Origin: Candidatus Darwinimomas equi
GTDB lineage: Bacteria > Bacillota > Clostridia > Lachnospirales > Lachnospiraceae
Assembly: GCA_018066045.1 (NCBI GenBank)
Contig: JAGHSD010000021.1
Location: 1 to 38,490 of the forward strand
Reading direction: 5' to 3'
DNA length: 38,490 nucleotides
The notes below the pieces were generated by a model. The model worked only from the letters and a program-made list of their open reading frames with translations, searched no databases and had not been told where the DNA came from. Numbering within the stretch: position 1 is the first letter of the stretch; every line of letters starts with the position of its first letter. Of this stretch, positions 32,168-38,490 are shown in pieces. A program made the translations under genes and the position numbers.

Positions 32168-33044
32168 GTTTCCTGCTGCGGACAAATACATAGAATGCAC
32201 CGAATATCAGTGCTGCTGCTCCAATTGCATATGCAGTCCAGAGCAAAGTCTGATCACCTGTCTTCGGTGAACGCCTTCCGCTCGAATCCAGAATCGACAT
32301 GTCTCCGGCACAGATGATAACAAATTCTGTCAGCTCACCGACATCAAATGAAAGGGTTCCTCCGTTCCATTTTGCTTCAACTACCTTCCATTCATTTCCG
32401 ACTCTCTGCAATACCGATACAAACTGATCCTTCAGATCCGGTCTCGCCATCTCTACATGTACTCCGGAATAGTCATCGCTATAGGTATAGTTATTGTTGG
32501 AATCTACAAGATAATATGACAAATCAAAAAGATCTGCCATATATAACTGCTCCGGAGCAAAGCCTGCCTTAACCGCCATTTCTCCCACAGCCGGAACATA
32601 CTGATCCACACGGCCATTCACCGCCTGAATCGACGCAAAGGCTGCATTCATAGCTGCGCGGGATGAACCGGATATAATAGATGCCATATCCGGATAATCA
32701 GTATATACGACCACATCCCTGATCCCATCAGAACGGTCGCCCTTATTGATAGATATCCTCAATGCACCTGACGCCTTCAATGCCTCAGCAGCCCGTGGAT
32801 CAGTGGCTCCGACCTGTTTCAGATATGATGCTGAATATTCTGTCGTTACATCAACAAGTGAAACTCCCTTTCCATTCTTATACTTGATCATGCTTCCCGA
32901 TACACCGGGACCGCCTGAACCGGAACCCGAACCTGAGCCGCCGCTTCCCCCCTGCGGACTTTTAACATACGGAACCGCTGACACCGTCATCGCACTCGCT
33001 ATTGAAAGCACTACTGCCATTAACAAAACAATTATTCTTTTCAT
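32160..33044 (-). CDS. Secreted cell-wall-anchored protein with C-terminal SPKTG sorting signal
   Basis: Signal peptide, Gly/Ser linker, C-terminal RRSPKTGDQTLLWTAYAIGAAALIFGAFYVFVRSRKHE. Confidence 0.85.
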   Translation of the reverse strand: MKRIIVLLMAVVLSIASAMTVSAVPYVKSPQGGSGGSGSGSGSGGPGVSGSMIKYKNGKGVSLVDVTTEYSASYLKQVGATDPRAAEALKASGALRISINKGDRSDGIRDVVVYTDYPDMASIISGSSRAAMNAAFASIQAVNGRVDQYVPAVGEMAVKAGFAPEQLYMADLFDLSYYLVDSNNNYTYSDDYSGVHVEMARPDLKDQFVSVLQRVGNEWKVVEAKWNGGTLSFDVGELTEFVIICAGDMSILDSSGRRSPKTGDQTLLWTAYAIGAAALIFGAFYVFVRSRKHE

Positions 33045-33700
33045 CTCACCAGTTTCCCCACTACTATATATCTTTCATTTGTCCTTCCTCCGCCCATACA
33101 GGTCGAGAGGATAAGCAGGTTATCATTTACGGTCGGCGTTATGCCGCCGTTTTTAACTACTTCCATTGATCTGATATTCATCAGCTCATCAATAAATCTT
33201 TTATATCTGTTTTTATCATTAAAGTTCCTTCCATACAGAATATGGTTGGCACCCACCGGCAGTGCAATGAACAATTTGTATATGTTGGTTTTTCCGTTCA
33301 TATACACTATAGCTTCATCATGTCCGCCAAAACCTCTCTGGAATGTCTCCTGCAGATGTCCGAACATCTTGCCTGATCTCATGTTGTGTCCGTAGATGAC
33401 TGTTACCGGATCAGCAAATGTCCTGGAGTTGTATGCGCTTTCAGTATACAAAGCTCCGTTTGCATCCAGTCTCTTATCGACATTATGCGTCAGATAATAC
33501 ACATCATTCGTTGACTGACATACCGGATAATTGATATTGGTTCCGGGAATAGTAAGCCATGCATAGACATCCGGATTTTTCGCACTCTCTGCTTCCAGAT
33601 CCTTTTCTGAAGCCACTGCCTGCATTCCGCAGGATAATATCATAACCGCTGCAAGAACCAGTGTAACTGCTTTTCTAAACCACTTCATTGTCATTTTCAA
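33041..33700 (-). CDS. Class B sortase
   Basis: NPDVYAWLTIPGTNINYPVCQSTND-YYLTHN, VIYGHNMRSGKMFGHL (His), LLILSTC (Cys), TNERYIVVGKL (Arg). Confidence 0.9.
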   Translation of the reverse strand: MKMTMKWFRKAVTLVLAAVMILSCGMQAVASEKDLEAESAKNPDVYAWLTIPGTNINYPVCQSTNDVYYLTHNVDKRLDANGALYTESAYNSRTFADPVTVIYGHNMRSGKMFGHLQETFQRGFGGHDEAIVYMNGKTNIYKLFIALPVGANHILYGRNFNDKNRYKRFIDELMNIRSMEVVKNGGITPTVNDNLLILSTCMGGGRTNERYIVVGKLVR

Positions 33701-34701
33701 TACAATATCTCCGATTTCAGATCCCTGTTAAAGAGGCTATCCACCGCATCTCCCGGAGTAATCACTCCATCCACGATTAGTCCCATCGTCTCGATGATAG
33801 GCATCTTTACTCCGTATTTTTCAGCTAATGCTCTGGCACCCGGCAGGGCATTAAGTCCTTCAACTACCATCCCAACTTCTTTGACCGCTTCGTCCACCGG
33901 AACGCCCTGACCTATAAGTATTCCTGCACGGTTGTTCCGGCTGTGCATGCTCGTGGCAGTCACTATCAGATCTCCCATTCCTGCAAGTCCGGAAAACGTC
34001 TGTATATTGCATCCCATCGTACGTCCGAGACTTGCTATCTCAGACATGCCGCGGGTCATAAGAGCTGCCCTGGTATTATCTCCGTACCCAAGTCCGGTAG
34101 ATATACCGCATGCAAGAGCCATAATATTCTTCAGTGCTCCGCAGATCTCTACGCCCTTTATATCATTATTGCGGTATGGTCTGATACAGGTTCCGGCAAA
34201 TGCTTCCTGAACTGTTTCTGCCGCCTTTTCGTTTTCACTGGCACACACTATAGTAGTAGGATAGTTTATCGCAACTTCCTCCGCATGTGTCGGTCCGGAT
34301 AATGCCACAACCGGATTGTCACCGTTCTTTCCGATGACATCCTCGATAACCTCGCTTAAAGTGAACAGCGTTCTTTCCTCAAGACCCTTGGCTGCTACTG
34401 CAACTGTCTGGCCTTTTTCAAGATGTTTCTTCAGTGTAAATGTCGTAGAACGTACGAATATCGATGGAACAACTATTATTATTATCTGAGCACCGCAAAC
34501 AGCCTCAGCCATATCACTTGTAAACAGAATCCCGTCCGGAACAACAGCTCCCGGCAGATTCCTGTGCTTATGAGTTGATTTGAGTTCATCTATCTCATCC
34601 TGCGATATCGACCACAGACTTACTTTGTTGCCGGCACGTGCGAAGGTAGCTGCAAGTGCCGTTCCCCATGTACCTGAACCAAGTATAGCAATATTATACA
34701 T
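33697..34701 (-). CDS. gpsA: NAD(P)-dependent glycerol-3-phosphate dehydrogenase
   Basis: MYNIAILGSGTWGTALAATFARAGNKVSLWS; SGPTHAEEVA; GALKNIMALACGISTGLGYGDNTRAALMTRGMSEI. Confidence 0.95.
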   Translation of the reverse strand: MYNIAILGSGTWGTALAATFARAGNKVSLWSISQDEIDELKSTHKHRNLPGAVVPDGILFTSDMAEAVCGAQIIIIVVPSIFVRSTTFTLKKHLEKGQTVAVAAKGLEERTLFTLSEVIEDVIGKNGDNPVVALSGPTHAEEVAINYPTTIVCASENEKAAETVQEAFAGTCIRPYRNNDIKGVEICGALKNIMALACGISTGLGYGDNTRAALMTRGMSEIASLGRTMGCNIQTFSGLAGMGDLIVTATSMHSRNNRAGILIGQGVPVDEAVKEVGMVVEGLNALPGARALAEKYGVKMPIIETMGLIVDGVITPGDAVDSLFNRDLKSEILY

Positions 34702-34764
34702 TGTATTTACTACTCCTGTGTTTTCTGAAAACCATTACTTTTTCGAAATCCGGAGCAAATATGA

Positions 34765-35838
34765 TCAAACCACTATTTCGACAACACCGTTCTTGACTTT
34801 ATACTTTGTTCCGTCACCATCTTTATGCGTTCCGGATGTATAGACAACACCTTCGGAATTGAGCAGAGCCTGCTTACCGTTCTTGAGATCAATAATTTCA
34901 AGTTTAGCATCCTTATCTGCCTTTGTGAGTATTCCGTCTGTATATAGATGCTTGTTCTGAACTCCTGTAAATCCCTTGCCTGCTTTGTTTCCGCTGGTAG
35001 TAAAGTAGAATTGATACGGCTGCTCTTCGATCATGATCTCGTGCCTGCCGACCTGCATCACTCCGTCTTCTCCGAACAGATACAGACCTGTCTTGGATTC
35101 GCCGTCTCCGCATCCCTTTGCACTTTCGACTTCATCCTGAGTCTTTACATATTCGATGCCGGACACGCTTGAATTGCCTCCGTCAAATGATACTATCACA
35201 AGTCCTGTGACCATACCTCCTCTGTCATTGAAGAGATACTTTTTGCTTCCGATAGCCTTAAGGGCATTGCTTACTACTTTTCCGTTCTCTCCGGCATAAT
35301 ACCACAGCATAGTTCCGTTCTTTGCTGCTTCCGGATCAAGATTCGGATCCGGAACGGCCCGGAACCATCCTTCAGGCTGTCGGGTTCCGTCTTCTCTGTA
35401 ATAACGCCATCCTGATACATTGTCATCATCGTCCTTTACCCTTGCCCATCCGACTACCATATGTCCGTCATTGGCAAAAGCATAATTCTTTCCGTCTATC
35501 AGGCGATTCATGCACTCACTGTCGCCTGCATTGCACGTCTTCCTTCCGCCGTCTCCGAAATAAAACCAGTAATTCCTGGTCTGTCCGGCATCTGAAACCG
35601 GAAGCTGCAGCCATTTTCTTACTGCGACAGTTCCGTCAGCTTCTGCATAGTAAGCCGCTCTCTTCCATGCCTCTGCATCATCTCCCGCCGGTTTGTATTC
35701 CTCAGTGATCCATCCGGTCACATACTCTCCGTTATCATTGACCAGACATTTTTTTCCATCAACAGTTTTAAAGCCTGCCGCATAAACTGTCGTGGCAAAA
35801 AGTAATGTAAGAATAAATGCAAGTACTAATTTCTTCAC
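34765..35838 (-). CDS. Secreted protein with cell-wall-binding (CW_binding_1/glucan-binding-like) repeats
   Basis: Signal peptide; repeats such as GKNYAFANDGHMVVGWARV, WYYAGENGKVVSNALKAIGSKKYLFNDRGGMVTG. Confidence 0.8.
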   Translation of the reverse strand: MKKLVLAFILTLLFATTVYAAGFKTVDGKKCLVNDNGEYVTGWITEEYKPAGDDAEAWKRAAYYAEADGTVAVRKWLQLPVSDAGQTRNYWFYFGDGGRKTCNAGDSECMNRLIDGKNYAFANDGHMVVGWARVKDDDDNVSGWRYYREDGTRQPEGWFRAVPDPNLDPEAAKNGTMLWYYAGENGKVVSNALKAIGSKKYLFNDRGGMVTGLVIVSFDGGNSSVSGIEYVKTQDEVESAKGCGDGESKTGLYLFGEDGVMQVGRHEIMIEEQPYQFYFTTSGNKAGKGFTGVQNKHLYTDGILTKADKDAKLEIIDLKNGKQALLNSEGVVYTSGTHKDGDGTKYKVKNGVVEIVV

Positions 35839-35870
35839 AGTAAACCTCCTGTTTCATCAGTTATCATTTA

Positions 35871-36950
35871 TCATCGTCCGACAGCAGCATCATCTGTCTC
35901 TGTATTCTCCGGGTTATCCAGCGGCTCGTAGAACAAATCCAGGATCAGCTGTTTCAGTTTCGCCTCATCCGGCCAGAATTCCACAAGACCTGTCCTGGTG
36001 CCTGTGTAGTACAGATCTCCCTCCGGTACGTATATCGGAGCCCCCTTGTATTCTCCCAGCTCCTGTGCCATATTTGCCATAGTCACAGAATCACAGTTCG
36101 TGCACAAATACGGCGATATATGCTGGATCAGCTCAGTTGCTTCCTTGGCTGATTTGAATTTATCCTTGGCAATATCACTCCATGCCAGAATATACTGTCT
36201 CTGTCTTTCCATACGTGAAACGTTGGAAGGATCGGCCATGATAGAACGTGCCCTTACGTATGTGAGAGCCTCGTCTCCTGAAAGCGTTATGATCTCATCT
36301 TTCTTATAACCCAGTTCGGGGAAATCACAGATACACGGAAGTGTAACTCCGTCTACCTCATCATTGAGTACCCCTATACCGCTCATAGTCATCGCGATGT
36401 ATTTCTCGACCGGAAGTCCATACAGAAGCTCATTAACTGCATCCACCGTGTTTTTACAGCTTGTCTCTGCTCCGTCTCCATAGGAAAATGCCAGACAAAT
36501 CTGCTCCTGATTCCTTCCCACTCTGTCTCCGCTTATCGACAGTGTATTGACATAGGTCATCGTATCCCTGTTTATCTGTATAGAGAACACATCTCCATTA
36601 TCATCATTTTTCGCCAGAAGCAGCAGAAAGTCCGCCTGATGTGGATTTTCATATATATCATGCTCTCTCAGTTCTCCGAATTCATCTACACCTATGAGCA
36701 GGGTAGTCCTGATCTCTCTTTTATATCTGTACCATCTTCCGTCAATGTTGACACGGTCATCCGTGACCCTGGTATCCTCCGGTTTCCTCGTTACTATACC
36801 CTCCGGAGTATCGCCTGCAAGCGGAACCGTCTTCTTCTCCACAAACATTACCACCAGAAGTATCAGAACCATAGCAACTGCCAGTACCCCGAGTGCTGTT
36901 CCCAGTTGTATCAGTTTTCTTTTATTGAATCTGTTACCGTTAGTTCTCAT
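35871..36950 (-). CDS. LytR-CpsA-Psr (LCP) family cell-envelope protein
   Basis: N-terminal TM; TTLLIGVDEFGE, ADFLLLLAKN, FSIQINRDTMTYV, VGRNQEQICLAFSYGDGAETSCKNTVDAVNELLYGLPVEKYIAM, LSGDEALTYVRAR. Confidence 0.85.
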   Translation of the reverse strand: MRTNGNRFNKRKLIQLGTALGVLAVAMVLILLVVMFVEKKTVPLAGDTPEGIVTRKPEDTRVTDDRVNIDGRWYRYKREIRTTLLIGVDEFGELREHDIYENPHQADFLLLLAKNDDNGDVFSIQINRDTMTYVNTLSISGDRVGRNQEQICLAFSYGDGAETSCKNTVDAVNELLYGLPVEKYIAMTMSGIGVLNDEVDGVTLPCICDFPELGYKKDEIITLSGDEALTYVRARSIMADPSNVSRMERQRQYILAWSDIAKDKFKSAKEATELIQHISPYLCTNCDSVTMANMAQELGEYKGAPIYVPEGDLYYTGTRTGLVEFWPDEAKLKQLILDLFYEPLDNPENTETDDAAVGR

Positions 36951-37624
36951 ATGATTCTATCTTCATTCTCCGCAAATTCTTCTGCAACATCATCACCGAG
37001 ATGTGCCCGGATTACATCAAATGCTTCCTTCAGGTTCGGCCTCCTTCTTTCAGCGTCATGGCAATCGGTAGCGATAAACTGTACCGCGCCTGTCCTGATA
37101 AGCTCCAGCGCTCTTCTCCTCTGGAAAAAACTGAACAGGCACTCTGTATTAAGCTGAATCAGAATACTGTTCATATTGCAGAACTCTATAAATCTGTCGT
37201 TATTGAACTCGCTGTACCTGTTGAGATGAGCGATTATCGGCCTGATATTTCTGGATCTCAATTCCATCAGGTCATCTATCACGATTTCATTTATTCGCTT
37301 GTCTGCCAGCTCAAGCATCATAAAATCCGATCTGTCGATTTTAAGAAGCTCTATGTCGTCAGCTCTTCCTATTCCGGTAAAATATCTGACCTCTGCACCT
37401 TTTCTGATATTGTATTTACTTACGAGATCTCCCATGCTCTTAAATGCTTTGTTTCTTTTGAGCAGGAATTCTTTTGGATCAGTGCTGTCCGCGTAGAAAT
37501 GAGGTGTTGCGATAATCCTGTCGACACCCTGTGATCTCATCAACCAGCAAACCTTTTTTGCCTCCTCCAAAGAACCGCATCCGTCGTCAATTCCCGGTAT
37601 CAGATGTGTGTGTATGTCTATCAC
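36947..37624 (-). CDS. CpsB/CapC-type (PHP domain) tyrosine-protein phosphatase
   Basis: VIDIHTHLIPGIDDGCGSLEEAKKVCWLMRSQGVDRIIATPHFY...IIAHLNRYSEF...FIATDCHDAERRRPNLKEAF. GTG start at 37624 with AAGGA upstream is preferred; ATG at 37672 is an alternative. Confidence 0.85.
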   Translation of the reverse strand: MIDIHTHLIPGIDDGCGSLEEAKKVCWLMRSQGVDRIIATPHFYADSTDPKEFLLKRNKAFKSMGDLVSKYNIRKGAEVRYFTGIGRADDIELLKIDRSDFMMLELADKRINEIVIDDLMELRSRNIRPIIAHLNRYSEFNNDRFIEFCNMNSILIQLNTECLFSFFQRRRALELIRTGAVQFIATDCHDAERRRPNLKEAFDVIRAHLGDDVAEEFAENEDRII

Positions 37625-38490
37625 TTTCTTCTTCCTTACTGCTGTGAGGCTGTTCGCTCTGAACATTTTCATATCCATAGCCATAGCCGTAACCGTAATC
37701 ACTGGTGTAATAGCTCTTCCTGTAATTCCCGTAACCTTTTCCGGCTCCGCCTCTGTAATATTTGTATCTCTTATATCTTCTTGAATAGCCGCTGTCATCG
37801 TTATTGGCAGCATTGAAAACGAATCCAAGTGTTCTGATGCCTGCAAAATCCATCGACCTCAGAGCCTCTGCAAGCGCACCCTTCTCGGAATGATCATGTC
37901 TTATAACCATCAGCATACCGTCAATCACCTTGGACGCAACAAGCGCGTCAGCAACTACTGTAACAGGCGGAAGATCAAGTATGACGTAATCGTACATGGA
38001 TCTGAGAAAATTCATAAACTCCGCCATACGTGACGATCCAAGAAGCTCCTGCGGATTGGGCGGTATCTTCCCGGCTGTCATGATATCAAAATATCCGCCA
38101 TGCTCCTCAATAACACACATCGGATTGATAGATGTCAGAGGTCCGCTCCCGGCAAGAATCTCCGTCAAACCCCTTTTCTGTTTGATACCAAGTTTTTTAC
38201 CCAGAGACGGAAGGCGCAGATCGCACTCAAGGAGGATGACCTTATATCCATCCTCGGCAAGTGAGTAGCTGATATTGATTGATGTCAGAGACTTGCCCTC
38301 ACCTCTCATAGGACTTGTCAGTCCTATGCATCTGCATCCCGATACATCGGCAAGAGCAAAATCCAGATTCGTTCTGAGCTGCTTGCATGCCTCTCGGGCA
38401 GCAAAATTCAATGATTTTCCGATACGTTCTTTCTCGCTGCGGACCTCATCGTCGCTCTGACCGGAATAATCTTTTGAGTAATAATAATTC
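37587..38490 (-). CDS. CpsD/CapB-type bacterial tyrosine kinase (BY-kinase), N-terminus truncated by the window edge
   Basis: CIGLTSPMRGEGKSLTSINISYSLA (Walker A), VILLECDLRLPSLGK (A'), YDYVILDLPPV (Walker B), Tyr-rich C-terminal tail. The ORF start at 38411 is a TTG inside an open frame that continues NYYYSKDYSGQSDDEVRSEKERIGKS-LNFAAREACKQLRTN to the edge. Confidence 0.88.
   Translation of the reverse strand, partial: NYYYSKDYSGQSDDEVRSEKERIGKSLNFAAREACKQLRTNLDFALADVSGCRCIGLTSPMRGEGKSLTSINISYSLAEDGYKVILLECDLRLPSLGKKLGIKQKRGLTEILAGSGPLTSINPMCVIEEHGGYFDIMTAGKIPPNPQELLGSSRMAEFMNFLRSMYDYVILDLPPVTVVADALVASKVIDGMLMVIRHDHSEKGALAEALRSMDFAGIRTLGFVFNAANNDDSGYSRRYKRYKYYRGGAGKGYGNYRKSYYTSDYGYGYGYGYENVQSEQPHSSKEEESDRHTHTSDTGN

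Noticed and set aside
37625-37846. N-terminal 74-codon extension of the phosphatase ORF (MQASEHLDSFSMLPITMTAAIQ...)
   Set aside because: Out-of-frame reading of the BY-kinase tail; the PHP domain starts at VIDIHTHLIPG with GTG at 37624 and a good AAGGA upstream.

Overview
All confident genes in this 38.5 kb window lie on the minus strand. From right to left (transcription order): a capsule/surface operon runs from a BY-kinase (truncated at the window edge) through a PHP tyrosine phosphatase, an LCP/LytR protein, a cell-wall-binding-repeat protein, gpsA, a class B sortase, an SPKTG-type sortase substrate, a TM-less S26 peptidase and a NodB-like membrane-anchored protein. Next comes a single 23.2 kb ORF (7,732 aa) for a secreted mega-protein. 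By eye it holds about 29 divergent beta-helix-like modules and about 15 InlB/Flg_new-like repeats, with a two-helix hydrophobic hairpin near aa 6224-6281 and no C-terminal sorting signal. It is followed by a short Glu/Thr-repeat membrane/lipoprotein gene, an orphan 62-64 aa peptide with a leaderless-looking promoter, an ABC exporter, and the S10 ribosomal-protein operon (rpsJ-rplC-rplD-rplW-rplB-rpsS-rplV-rpsC). The likely source is a Clostridia/Lachnospiraceae-type Firmicute (inference). The points most worth a second look are the mega-protein with its internal membrane hairpin and recent internal duplication, the structured roughly 285-nt rpsJ leader, the orphan peptide/ABC pair, the overlapping terminator/promoter elements, and the coupled sortase-substrate-peptidase-NodB-like cassette. 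No database search was possible; all family names come from reading motifs.
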